Below the pieces are notes generated by a model, which did no database searches, had not been told where the DNA came from, and saw only the letters and a list, made by a program, of their open reading frames with translations. Shown here one piece after another: positions 9,100 through 17,055 of a stretch of DNA of 64,000 nt. Numbering within the stretch: position 1 is the first letter of the stretch; each line of letters starts with the position of its first letter. The DNA comes from Methylorubrum rhodesianum (lineage in GTDB: Bacteria > Pseudomonadota > Alphaproteobacteria > Rhizobiales > Beijerinckiaceae). The DNA lies in the NCBI RefSeq assembly GCF_014199985.1, contig NZ_JACHOS010000006.1, forward strand, positions 1 to 64,000, in the 5' to 3' direction. The translations under genes and the position numbers were made by a program.

Positions 9100-10644
9100 G
9101 TGATGTCGGCCCCCGCTCCCTCCGGCGCCCTCGCCATCGAGACCGTCGGCATGACGAAGCGCTTCGGCGGCTTCACCGCCCTCGACGACGTCTCGATGAA
9201 GATCGAGGCCGGCGGCTTCCACGCCCTGCTCGGCGAGAACGGGGCGGGCAAGTCGACCTTCGTCAAATGCGTGATGGGATTCTACCCGCCGAGCGCCGGC
9301 TCGGTCCTGATCGACGGGCGCGAGGCGGAGATCACCGGGCCGAAGGGCGCGCAGGCGCGCGGCCTCGGCATGGTCTACCAGCATTTCACCCTGGTGCCCT
9401 CGCTGACCGGCGCCGAGAACCTCGTCATCGGCCGGGCCGACGCGCCCGCGATCCTCGATTGGACGGCCGAGCGCGCGGCGCTCGCCGACTTCATGGCGCG
9501 GATGCCGTTCCGGCTGAACCTCGACCGGCCGGTGGCGGAACTCGCGGCGGGCGAGAAGCAGAAGCTCGAGATCGTCAAGCAGCTCTACCTCAAGGCCCGC
9601 TTCCTGATCCTCGACGAGCCCACCTCGGTGCTGACGCCGACGGAGGCCGAGGAGGTGCTGGGCCTGTTGCGGGGCATGGCGGATGCGGGCGCGCTCACGG
9701 TGCTGATGATCAGCCACAAGTTCCGCGAGGTCGAGGCCTTCGCCCGCAGCCTCAGCGTCCTGCGCCGCGGCCGGCTCGTCGGCGGCGGCGCGGTCGGCGC
9801 GCTGTCGCGGGACGACATGGCGGCGATGATGGTGGGCGAGCGCACCACGCGCACGATCGCCGCGCGGATCGGCGAGCCCGACCGGGCGCGCGAGATCCTG
9901 CGTGTGGAGGGTCTGACCGCCACCGACGTCTCCGGCCTGCGGCGGATCGATGTCGCGGATCTGCGCGTGCGCGCCCACGAGATCGTCGGCATCGCCGGCG
10001 TCTCCGGCAACGGGCAGAAGGAGTTGGCCGACGTGCTCGGCGGCCAGATCCGCGCGACGGGCGGGCGCGTCGCGATCCAGGGCGAGCCCTACGGCGGCAC
10101 CCGGGCGGAGAGCCGTCGGCACCGGGTGCGCTTCATCCCGGAGGAACCCCTGCGCAACGCCTGCGCGCCGCGGATGTCGGTGGCCGAGAACCTCGCCTTC
10201 CGCGCCTTCGACCGGCGCGGCGACGACCCCGACGGTCCGCCGACCCTCTGGCTCGACCGGCGCGCCATGAGCCGGCGGGCGAAGGACCTGATCGCCCGCT
10301 TCAAGGTGAAGACCGCCTCCTCGGAGGCGCCGATCGCCACGCTCTCGGGCGGCAACGTGCAGCGCGCCGTGCTGGCGCGCGAACTCACCGACCCGGTCGA
10401 TCTCCTGATCGTCGTCAATCCCTGTTTCGGCCTCGATTTCGCGGCGGTCGCCGAGATCCGTTCCCGCATCGTGGCGGCGCGCAACGCCGGCGCCGCCGTT
10501 CTGCTGATCAGCGAGGATCTCGACGAGATCCTGGAACTGTCGGACCGGATCTGCGTGATGTCGGACGGGCGCCTCGTCTACGAGACGCCGGCCGCGGCGG
10601 CGGAGGCCGGAGTGATCGGCCGCCACATGGCCGGGCATCACTAG
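9100..10644 (+). CDS. BMP-family ABC transporter, duplicated ATP-binding protein of second system
   Basis: ATPase of 513-514 residues (start GTG 9100 or ATG 9103), a paralogue of the first gene cluster's ATPase. First domain: Walker A GENGAGKST (about 45-53), signature-like AAGEKQKLEIV, Walker B FLILDEPTSVL. Second domain: SGNGQKEL, signature LSGGNVQRAVLAREL, and a degenerate Walker B (LLIVVNPCFGLD, Val-Asn for Asp-Glu), the usual asymmetric arrangement. It lies 3-6 bases after the amidohydrolase stop. It completes the second importer with the permeases at 5251-7342, although no second binding protein is adjacent. Confidence 0.87.
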   Translation: MMSAPAPSGALAIETVGMTKRFGGFTALDDVSMKIEAGGFHALLGENGAGKSTFVKCVMGFYPPSAGSVLIDGREAEITGPKGAQARGLGMVYQHFTLVPSLTGAENLVIGRADAPAILDWTAERAALADFMARMPFRLNLDRPVAELAAGEKQKLEIVKQLYLKARFLILDEPTSVLTPTEAEEVLGLLRGMADAGALTVLMISHKFREVEAFARSLSVLRRGRLVGGGAVGALSRDDMAAMMVGERTTRTIAARIGEPDRAREILRVEGLTATDVSGLRRIDVADLRVRAHEIVGIAGVSGNGQKELADVLGGQIRATGGRVAIQGEPYGGTRAESRRHRVRFIPEEPLRNACAPRMSVAENLAFRAFDRRGDDPDGPPTLWLDRRAMSRRAKDLIARFKVKTASSEAPIATLSGGNVQRAVLARELTDPVDLLIVVNPCFGLDFAAVAEIRSRIVAARNAGAAVLLISEDLDEILELSDRICVMSDGRLVYETPAAAAEAGVIGRHMAGHH

Positions 10645-10727
10645 GTGAGGGGGCTTATCCAGGCCTCCAGGGTTCAGGAGTTTCCGGTCGCGGGCAAACT
10701 CGCTCAACGGTTCTGCGAGATCGATGG

Positions 10728-10982
10728 ATGCGTATTTTCGACATCTTCGGCCGTAAGCGCCGCAAGGAAGAGCGTCGCCGCCGTGAGGCAGCCGCCGGCA
10801 AGCCGTGCTCGTCGGCTGGCGGCGATGGCGGCTACAACCCGGCGCTCTACGACTCCTCCGCCGTGAACGACAGCGGACCCTCCCCCTCGCCCCATTCTTG
10901 CGGCTCAGCTCCGTTGCCTTACGCGGGCGGCAGTTTGTTCTGCTCTGGCGGGGACAGTGGTGGCGGAGGCGGCGGGGACTGA
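10728..10982 (+). CDS. Small Gly/Ser/Cys-rich protein of unknown function
   Basis: An 84-residue open frame. The first 20 residues are MRIFDIF followed by a strongly basic KRRKEERRRRE stretch; the rest is rich in Ser, Gly, Pro and Cys and ends in SGGGGGGD. Short proteins of this build (aromatic start, basic patch, Cys pairs, poly-Gly tail) recur in alphaproteobacteria without known function, from general recollection. No signal peptide. There is no strong ribosome-binding site, so the call is moderate. It stands alone after the transporter cluster. Confidence 0.5.
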   Translation: MRIFDIFGRKRRKEERRRREAAAGKPCSSAGGDGGYNPALYDSSAVNDSGPSPSPHSCGSAPLPYAGGSLFCSGGDSGGGGGGD

Positions 10983-11354
10983 CCCTGCTCCCGAACCCTG
11001 GAGGACCTTGCCCCAAACCAGACGGGAGGTCGATCCGCATCATCGCAAGATCCTAGGTCATGGTCCGTCTCGCCACCCTCTCCCCATGTCTTGGCACCTT
11101 GGACACCCGCACAGAGTGCCCAGCGCCGAAGCAGGCAGATCCCGGACTGCTGATACCTGAGTGACCTGACCGATTGGCTTTGGACGGGCGGATCGAGAGA
11201 TCAGGGTGTCCGATGCCCCTCATTCTTCTGGGAACCGGCCGCCCGCCGCTGTGCGCCAGTCGGCGGTCCGAAGCGCATGAAATCGAGTGGGGCCGCGGAC
11301 ATCCAGTTTGGAGCGTGGCGCTCGCGCCGGCGCTCCGCGGCGAGGCAAGCAGCC
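10983..11354. other. Intergenic stretch with no recognisable gene
   Basis: This 372-bp stretch lies between the Gly-rich small gene and the NTF2-like gene. Open frames here are short and show no recognisable motif or ribosome-binding site. No hairpin terminator was spotted. Confidence 0.6.
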
Positions 11355-11717
11355 TCAGTTCCAGGTGTGCAGCACGGTGCGCCAGCCATCGCCTTGGCGC
11401 TCCAGGACGTTGACCCAGTTGCCGCCGTAGCTCTGCGTGTCGCCGCCCTCGGTCGGTCCGTTCAACTGCCACCGGCCAGTGAGGATCAGGGTGTCACCCC
11501 TTGTGGTGGCATCCTGCACCGTGATCTTGTGATCCTTGAAGCCCTTCGCCTGTAGGTCTGCGAAGAAGCTGGCGATCGCCTGCGCTCCCCGAACCGGCGA
11601 GCCGCCTGCTGGAATCACTTGACCCTCCTCGCTGTAGAGCTGGCCGAGCCCGGTGGTGTCGCCCCTGTTGAAGGTCTGGTCCCACCGATCGGCAATCGCT
11701 TGGCCTTGCGCGTTCAT
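11355..11717 (-). CDS. NTF2-like / SnoaL-type protein (SgcJ/EcaC family-like)
   Basis: A 120-residue protein with the alpha/beta cone pattern of NTF2-like proteins: ADRWDQTFNRGDTTGL and LYSEEGQVIPAG at the N-terminus, RGAQAIASFFADL in the middle, and a C-terminal strand ending WRTVLHTWN. Such proteins are either small enzymes (ketosteroid-isomerase-like) or stress-linked ligand binders; the sequence does not decide. The start at 11717 follows a GGGAGAG ribosome-binding site, so an upstream in-frame start at 11756 is less likely. No partner gene is adjacent. Confidence 0.75.
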   Translation of the reverse strand: MNAQGQAIADRWDQTFNRGDTTGLGQLYSEEGQVIPAGGSPVRGAQAIASFFADLQAKGFKDHKITVQDATTRGDTLILTGRWQLNGPTEGGDTQSYGGNWVNVLERQGDGWRTVLHTWN

Positions 11718-12184
11718 CGTCTCTCCCTCCGGCGGTTGCGGGCGCCGACAGAGCACCCGTTCCTTCCGCCCCGTGAGACGACCTGAGGCCTAGAGGGATC
11801 CTCCTCTGACCCGGTCCGCAACAAGGGGCGTCAGCTCAAGCTAGTCCCCGGTGTACCGCGGAGATGCCCCTGTGAGCACAAGGCTGCCTTGCAGCCGCTC
11901 CCGGGGCACGGGACCTCCCTGCCGGCTCGGCAGCCATGTCAGACAGCCAAGCCGCTTACTGGGCTATGAATTTCTACGGTCGTGCCCGCGGCCTGTTCTC
12001 CATGACGAGACCAGCAGGCCCGGAGCGAAGTGAAATGCGCCGCGAACCGCAATCCTCCTGGCACCGGGGCAGATACCGCAAGTGCTTGCGAGAAGTCTCA
12101 AGCTGGACCATTCGTATTAGCACGCAACAAATTTCCAGCTACAATAATTACCAGACTTACCCACAAGCCATGCATTTGAATCAC
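11718..12184. other. Intergenic stretch, lower GC toward its right end
   Basis: No recognisable gene in 467 bp. From about 12100 the composition becomes clearly more AT-rich than the rest of the window (runs such as acaaatttcc and aataattacc). This continues into the neighbouring hypothetical gene and suggests acquired DNA. Confidence 0.6.
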
Positions 12185-12706
12185 CTACACCCTGCTATCT
12201 TTTGCAGCTTGAGCAACCTGATTCGACTTCGTGACGCTGCCGACCTTCGAGGGCGGGACACTTGCGCGACGGCGATCATTTTCGATCGAATTCATGCCGA
12301 ATCTGCTTCTGCGACCGGCCAGTGGATGGTGCTTCTTCTTCGAACCCTTCAAGCCCAACGCCCTCTCAGCCGAAGCCTGCATCGATTCACGCGCCGCAAT
12401 GACACGCCGGCGCGTCAACTCGCCGTTCACACGCTTTAATGCACTGGCAAAAACCTGCTTTCGTTTGGTCGGCTTATCGAGATTGCCGGGATAACTGCTG
12501 CCGCGCGGCTCACCTTTGCCGCTGATCCCACGACGCAAATCTCGGCTTAGCGTCCTCTCTTTCGAGCGTAGATCTCGGAGCCGAACTCGGGTTTGCACGA
12601 GTTCATCGGACGAAACATCATAGAGCGCAGGATAATGTGTTTGGCCTAGAATCTGGCCTTCATCGTGCGAAACGAGGCTACGCTCCACTCTGATCGACAT
12701 GGCCAT
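12185..12706 (-). CDS. Conserved-looking hypothetical basic protein
   Basis: A 173-residue soluble protein without signal peptide or membrane helix. The N-terminus has MSIRVERSLVSHDEGQI and HYPALYDVSSDELVQTR; the middle has RLRDLRSKERTLSRDLRR and RKQVFASALKRVNGEL, predicted as long charged helices; the C-terminal third is very basic (GLKGSKKKHHPLAGRR). From memory it resembles unnamed short proteins of Hyphomicrobiales, function unknown. A good AGGGAGG site precedes ATG 12706, which rejects the longer in-frame start at 12781. The gene lies in locally lower-GC DNA with less biased codon use than its neighbours, a sign of transfer. Confidence 0.65.
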   Translation of the reverse strand: MAMSIRVERSLVSHDEGQILGQTHYPALYDVSSDELVQTRVRLRDLRSKERTLSRDLRRGISGKGEPRGSSYPGNLDKPTKRKQVFASALKRVNGELTRRRVIAARESMQASAERALGLKGSKKKHHPLAGRRSRFGMNSIENDRRRASVPPSKVGSVTKSNQVAQAAKDSRV

Positions 12707-13223
12707 GGCCTCAACCTCCCTTGTTCGACACCGAAGGATGGTGGAACATGCTACCCTAGAAAGCCAGAGGGCTCCGCTCACACGCTCAAGTCCCCCTGAA
12801 GGCCAGCTAAAAGCATTTGTCTCCCTACCCGTCGCTGCGTCTTGCGGCCGCTCGATGGAGCCGGATCAGCCGACATCGCCACTCAGGCGTGGAGGCAGAA
12901 CGTCATCGCCGCCAGCGCAGTGGAGAGCGTGGTGACCGTACAACGCGTCGAGGGTTGGCCCAGGACCGCATCCCTCCGAAGCGATCACTGGCTTGACGCG
13001 CAGTTCGGACCGAAAGCCTGGGCGGCCGCCCGCATGTTGGGAGAGAGCGCTTGAACCGCCGCTTCCGACCCGTTGCAGACCATTGGGCCAGCACGCCGCC
13101 AAGGTCACATTTGAAGGATGGCCGACCCCAATTTTTTTCGCGTGGCTGAAACTTTCTGGCCCTCGGCCGCCGTAGAGGCCCGCGACGCCCCCGACGGGGT
13201 GCGCTTCAAGGGAGCCAGAACGC
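12707..13223. other. Intergenic stretch upstream of fasciclin gene
   Basis: No recognisable gene in 517 bp. Just upstream of the fasciclin gene, GAAACTT (13148-13154) and CGTAGA (13171-13176) are spaced 16 bp apart. This loosely resembles an extracytoplasmic-function sigma promoter, but it is too weak to call firmly. Confidence 0.45.
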
Positions 13224-13778
13224 ATGTCCAAGACCCTCGTCCGCCTCGCTCTTGCCCTCGGCCTCGGCCTCGCCGCCGCTCCGGCGCTTGCCAAGAACCC
13301 CATGGTCGGCGGCGCGCCGATGTTTGCGAGCAAGACGATCGTCGAGAACGCAGTCAACTCGAAGGACCACACCACCCTGGTCGCCGCCGTGAAGGCCGTG
13401 GGCCTCGTCGACACGCTCTCGGGTCCTGGCCCGTTCACGGTGTTTGCGCCGACCAACGCCGCCTTCGCCAAGCTGCCCGCCGGAACGGTCGAGACGCTGG
13501 TGCAGCCCCAGAACAAGGCACAGCTCACCAGCATATTGACTTACCACGTCGTGCCCGGCGCCTACACCGCCAAGGATCTGATGGCGCTGGTGAAGCAAGG
13601 CGGTGGCGAGGCGACGCTCAAGACGGCGCAGGGCGAGCCGCTCACCGTCGCCATGGCCCGCGGCGGCAAGGGTCTGACCGTAACCGACACCAAGGGTAAT
13701 ACCGCCCGCGTCACTACTGCCAACGTGATGCAGTCGAACGGCGTCATCCATGTCGTTAACGGCGTGCTGATGCCCTGA
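13224..13778 (+). CDS. Secreted fasciclin (FAS1)-domain protein
   Basis: A 184-residue protein with a Sec signal peptide (SKTLVRLALALGLGLAAAPALA) and a single FAS1 domain. The two diagnostic blocks are present: H1 as GPFTVFAPTNAAFAKLP (about 70-86) and H2 in the C-terminal part as NGVIHVVNGVLMP, with TYHVVPGAYTAKDL between them. Bacterial FAS1 proteins act in adhesion or as stress-induced secreted proteins; no enzymatic role is known. An AAGGGAG ribosome-binding site precedes the ATG. It converges on an anti-sigma/ECF sigma pair, which suggests it may be a target of that sigma factor. Confidence 0.88.
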   Translation: MSKTLVRLALALGLGLAAAPALAKNPMVGGAPMFASKTIVENAVNSKDHTTLVAAVKAVGLVDTLSGPGPFTVFAPTNAAFAKLPAGTVETLVQPQNKAQLTSILTYHVVPGAYTAKDLMALVKQGGGEATLKTAQGEPLTVAMARGGKGLTVTDTKGNTARVTTANVMQSNGVIHVVNGVLMP

Positions 13779-13806
13779 TCGCACGCCGCGACCTCGCCGG
13801 CCGCAC

Positions 13807-13839
13807 GGCCTCTCCCCTGCCTCGTGCAGGGGAGAGGCC
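13807..13839. terminator. Bidirectional hairpin between convergent genes
   Basis: A perfect 14-bp stem (ggcctctcccctgc with its complement) closes a 5-nt loop between the fasciclin gene and the convergent anti-sigma gene. No long T-run follows, but position and symmetry fit a shared terminator. Confidence 0.75.
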
Positions 13840-13847
13840 AGGCACCT

Positions 13848-14609
13848 TCATTCGCGGATGAGCCGGCCCGAATAGATCACCGGCCCGGTCGCCTTGCCCC
13901 CCGGGGCGCCACCCTTCGGCTCCACCGTCACCGCGAGCGTCGCGTCGGGAGCATCGGAGCGGAGGTCGGAAGGCACCGTCAGGGTTTCGGTCGCATCGGT
14001 GATCAGGCCGAGCGAGCGGGGGGCCGTCCCCGCGTGGATGTACCAGAGTTCCAGGCTCCGGTCCGGCGGCGTCTCCGCCGCGAGGCTGCGCACATGCACG
14101 CGGCCCCGGTCGAGATCAACGCGCACGATGAGCGCCGGCAGCGCGCCGCCGCGATCGACCACGGCGAGGTATTGCCGCCCGTCCGGCGCGGGCCTCGGCC
14201 CGGCGACGATCCAGAGGGCGAGACCCGCCGCGAGTGCGCTCGCCGCCGCTGCGCCGAACCGCCAGCGCCGCAATCCGCGCTCCAGCCGGACGATGCGCGC
14301 CGTGCCGGCCGCATCCGTATCCTGGGCATCGGGGTGTGCGGCGACCTGGGCCTCGATGCCGGCCCAGACCCGCGGATCCGGCTCCATCGCGGGCGCCGTC
14401 GCGGCGAGCGGTGCGAGCCGCGCCTCCCAGGCAGCGACGGCAGCCCGCAGCGCGGGCGTCTGGTCCAACGCGCGCACGAAGGCGGCGCGCTCGGCCGCAT
14501 CGAGAGTCCCGAGGACGTACTCGCCTGCCGCTCCGTCCGGATCCTCGACCCAGAAGGGCGGAGCTTCCGCGCCGTCGCCGGGCCCGAACTTACCCGGTCC
14601 CGTGCTCAT
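13848..14609 (-). CDS. Anti-sigma factor, RskA-like
   Basis: A 253-residue protein. The N-terminal domain carries EYVLGTLDAAERAAF, the anti-sigma fold seen in RskA/ChrR-type factors. One membrane helix follows (AAAASALAAGLALWIVAG, about 128-145). The periplasmic C-terminal domain (LELWYIHAGTAPRSLGLI and VTVEPKGGAPGGKATGPV) matches the RskA family. It holds the cognate ECF sigma at the membrane. The start overlaps the sigma stop by four bases (ATGA), so the pair is co-translated. A zinc-binding HxxxCxxC motif is not present. Confidence 0.83.
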   Translation of the reverse strand: MSTGPGKFGPGDGAEAPPFWVEDPDGAAGEYVLGTLDAAERAAFVRALDQTPALRAAVAAWEARLAPLAATAPAMEPDPRVWAGIEAQVAAHPDAQDTDAAGTARIVRLERGLRRWRFGAAAASALAAGLALWIVAGPRPAPDGRQYLAVVDRGGALPALIVRVDLDRGRVHVRSLAAETPPDRSLELWYIHAGTAPRSLGLITDATETLTVPSDLRSDAPDATLAVTVEPKGGAPGGKATGPVIYSGRLIRE

Positions 14610-15163
14610 ACCGCCTCCAGGCAGCTGCGCAGGCCGGTCAGGCCGCGGCGCAGCCACGTCTTGATGGTGTTGACCGGCCGATCGTGCCGCGCGGCAAGCT
14701 CCTCGCGCGACCAGCCCTCGCAATAGGCGAGGACGAGACAATCGCGCTGCGCCGGCTCGACGGCGTCGAGGCAGTGGGCGAGCGCGTCGCGCCGGGCGAG
14801 GTCGGCCTCCCCATCCCCGAGGTCGGCCAGGCGCTCCAGCCAGCCCTCCTCGGCCTGCGTCAGACGCGCGACCTTCTCCTGCCGCAGGCGGTCGATCGCC
14901 TTGTGCCGGGCGATGGCAGCGAGCCAGGGGAAGGGCGTGCCGCCGTTCGGATCGTAGCTGCCGGCCCGCTGCCAGATGCGCACGAACACCTCCTGCAGTG
15001 CATCCTCGGCCGCACCCCGATCCTGCACGATACGCAGGATGATCCCGAGAAGTTTCGGGGCGGTCGCGGTATAGAGCGCGCGCAAAGCCGTGCGGTCGCC
15101 CTCGGCGACAGACATAATCAGCCGCGCGAGATCTGCGTCGTCAGACGCCTTCACGATCGGCAC
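14606..15163 (-). CDS. ECF RNA polymerase sigma factor, SigK-like
   Basis: A 185-residue group IV sigma factor. Region 2 has RIVQDRGAAEDALQEVFVRIW (core binding and -10 recognition) and region 4 has GWSREELAARHDRPVNTIKTW, a helix-turn-helix for -35 recognition. The partner anti-sigma has the RskA form, so SigK-like is the best subgroup guess. GTG 15163 follows a strong AAGGGGGGAG site. Regulation is inferred from the family: sequestered at the membrane until a signal degrades or modifies the anti-sigma. The neighbouring fasciclin gene is the obvious candidate target. Confidence 0.87.
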   Translation of the reverse strand: MPIVKASDDADLARLIMSVAEGDRTALRALYTATAPKLLGIILRIVQDRGAAEDALQEVFVRIWQRAGSYDPNGGTPFPWLAAIARHKAIDRLRQEKVARLTQAEEGWLERLADLGDGEADLARRDALAHCLDAVEPAQRDCLVLAYCEGWSREELAARHDRPVNTIKTWLRRGLTGLRSCLEAV

Positions 15164-15569
15164 AGCTCCCCCCTTTCCCCGAACGATCCCGCTTATCCTA
15201 CGGACTCGGGCGTCTCAACCGGCCAAGCCTTTCCCCATGCGGCACAGCTTGGCCTGAAGGGTTACGTGTGGGGTGTCCCTCGATCTCTGCGGCAGCACAG
15301 CGGTTCGTAGCACTCGATCATCGGTTCGACGAACGCTCGATCTACGCTGCGATGCAGTGCGTAGCGACCGCTCGTCTGAAAGCCTGCTTCCCACCCGTCG
15401 CAGCCCTTCGCAGGCTCAAGCTGATCAGGGTCGCATCCTGAAGCCGGCTCAGCGCTCCTGCTCCCGCGGCCCGACCTGGCCCTGGTCTTGCTCTGAAAGT
15501 CTCCCGGGCGTCCATGCGCGGCGCCGGCAAGTCGCGGCGGGCAACGCCGCCGAAAAGGGGCAGACAGTC
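15164..15569. other. Intergenic stretch between sigma operon and BMP protein gene
   Basis: This 406-bp region is divergent and should hold the promoters for the sigma operon (leftward) and the BMP gene (rightward). No gene, operator palindrome or RNA element was recognised. Confidence 0.5.
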
Positions 15570-16643
15570 ATGATGGGCAGCATCGTCACGCGCGTGGCCG
15601 GAGCACTCCTGTGCGCGGCCGTCGCGGCGAGCCCGGCACGGGCGGCGGACAAGCTCAAGGTCGGCTTCGTCTATGTCGGTCCGGTCGCCGATTACGGCTA
15701 TTCCTACCAGCACGACCTCAGCCGCAAGGCGCTAGCCGAGGCGCTGCCCGACAAGGTCGAGACGACCTTCCTCGAGAACGTGCCCGAGGCCGACAGCGAG
15801 CGCTCGATCGAGAAGCTCGCCCGCTCGGGCGCGGGCCTGATCTTCACCACCTCCTTCGGCTTCATGGAGCCGACCCTGAAGGTCGCCAAGAAGTTCCCCA
15901 AGGTGAAGTTCGCCCACGCCACCGGCTACAAGCGGGCCGACAACGTCTCGACCTACTCGGCCCGCTTCTACGAGGGGCGCTACATCTGCGGGAAGATCGC
16001 CGGCAAGCTGTCGAAGTCGGGCACCGTCGGCTACATCGCCTCTTTCCCGATCCCGGAAGTCGTGAGCGGCATCAACGCCTTCATGCTCGGCGCGCAGTCG
16101 GTCAACCCGGACATCAAGGTCAAGATCGTCTGGGTGAACACGTGGTTCGACCCCGGCAAGGAGGCGGAGGCGGCCAAGGCGCTCCTGGCGCAAGGGGCCG
16201 ACATCCTGACCCAGCACACCGATTCCGCCGCGCCGCTGCAGGAGGCGGAGAAGGCCGGCAAGCTCGCCTTCGGCCAGTCCTCCGACCAGTACCGCTTCGC
16301 CCCCAAGGCGCAGCTGACCTCGATCGTCGACGACTGGAACGGCTACGTGATCCAGGAGGCCAAGGCCGTCCTCGACGGCACGTGGAAGAGCGGGGACAGC
16401 TGGGGCGGCATCAAGGACGGCATGGTCGTGCTGGCGCCCTTCACCAACATGCCCGACGACGTGAAGGCGCTGGCCGAGGAGACCAAGAAGGGGATCGTCG
16501 AGGGCCGGATCCACCCGTTCCAGGGGCCGGTGCTCAAGCAGGACGGCTCGGTCGCGGTGAAGGAGGGGGAGCACGCCCCCGACCCGATGATCCTCGGCAT
16601 GAACTGGTACGTGAAGGGGATCGACGATCGGCTGACGCAGTAG
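15570..16643 (+). CDS. Orphan BMP-family substrate-binding protein
   Basis: A 357-residue periplasmic binding protein, paralogous to the one at 4004-5110. It has a Sec signal with cleavage near SPARAA rather than the Tat signal of its paralogue. Ligand-site blocks are VGFVYVGPVADYGYSYQHD, FTTSFGFMEPTLKVA and GYIASFPIPEVVSGINAFM. A GGGG stretch precedes ATG 15570. No ATPase or permease is adjacent, so it may serve one of the two importers at 0.1-10.6 kb, which between them have only one binding protein. A strong hairpin follows the stop. Substrate unknown; purine nucleoside or ureide by family. Confidence 0.85.
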   Translation: MMGSIVTRVAGALLCAAVAASPARAADKLKVGFVYVGPVADYGYSYQHDLSRKALAEALPDKVETTFLENVPEADSERSIEKLARSGAGLIFTTSFGFMEPTLKVAKKFPKVKFAHATGYKRADNVSTYSARFYEGRYICGKIAGKLSKSGTVGYIASFPIPEVVSGINAFMLGAQSVNPDIKVKIVWVNTWFDPGKEAEAAKALLAQGADILTQHTDSAAPLQEAEKAGKLAFGQSSDQYRFAPKAQLTSIVDDWNGYVIQEAKAVLDGTWKSGDSWGGIKDGMVVLAPFTNMPDDVKALAEETKKGIVEGRIHPFQGPVLKQDGSVAVKEGEHAPDPMILGMNWYVKGIDDRLTQ

Positions 16644-16670
16644 AGGCGGACGCCGGGTCCCGGGAAAAAG

Positions 16671-16702
16671 GAGGCGCCGCCGGAGCGATCCGGCGGCGCC
16701 TC
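16671..16702 (+). terminator. Strong terminator hairpin after BMP protein gene
   Basis: A perfect 14-bp GC-rich stem (gaggcgccgccgga and its complement) with a 4-nt loop, preceded by an A-run and followed by ttctcgtt, 28 bases after the stop at 16643. It probably also serves the convergent small gene at 16721-16987. Confidence 0.82.
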
Positions 16703-16720
16703 TTCTCGTTGCGAGGCCGG

Positions 16721-16987
16721 TCAGGGACGCGGCGGCGGGAGACGGCGCTCCTCGGCCGGGGGCGGGACGGTCTCCACCGGCACGCCGGTGCCGGGCGGTG
16801 CCGGGATGGCTTCGCCTGAGCGGATCGCCTCCCGCTCGTTCGGGAGGGCGGCGGCTCCTTCCGTGCCGCCCGGCGCGGTCGCGCCCGGGCTGCCGGCCGG
16901 AGCGCCGGTCGATCCTTGGGCGAAGGCGCCGGCGTGCAGACCGGTGAGGATAGACAGGGCGAGTGTGGCGGTCGTGAAGGTACGCAT
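16721..16987 (-). CDS. Small secreted Pro/Gly-rich protein
   Basis: An 88-residue protein with a clear Sec signal peptide (TFTTATLALSILTGLHAGAFA, cleavage after AFA). The mature part is Pro/Gly/Ala-rich and contains APAGSPGATAPGG, close to the APAGIPxVTAPGG motif of the small proteins at 32204 and 32718. It ends VPPPAEERRLPPPRP. No known fold or function; the mature region is probably disordered in the periplasm. Start chosen at the ATG directly before the signal peptide. Confidence 0.65.
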   Translation of the reverse strand: MRTFTTATLALSILTGLHAGAFAQGSTGAPAGSPGATAPGGTEGAAALPNEREAIRSGEAIPAPPGTGVPVETVPPPAEERRLPPPRP

Positions 16988-17055
16988 GGGACGGGCTTTC
17001 CGGTTGCGGTGGGATTGCGGGGTGTTGTCGGTCGCTAGGGACCCCGGGAAGCGGC

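Noticed and set aside
11174..11413. Short plus-strand open frames opposite the NTF2-like gene
   Set aside because: No ribosome-binding site or recognisable motif; composition matches antisense shadow of the real gene.
12842..13054. A 70-codon open frame upstream of the fasciclin gene, considered as a transposase remnant
   Set aside because: No transposase motif, inverted repeat or target duplication could be seen; left as non-coding.
13148..13176. ECF-type promoter GAAACTT-N16-CGTAGA before the fasciclin gene
   Set aside because: No matching copy was found upstream of the sigma gene itself, so autoregulated-promoter support is lacking; mentioned only as a hypothesis.
15273..15569. N-terminal extension of the orphan BMP protein
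   Set aside because: A clear signal peptide begins at 15570 after a G-rich ribosome-binding site; the extension is Arg/Ser-rich noise.
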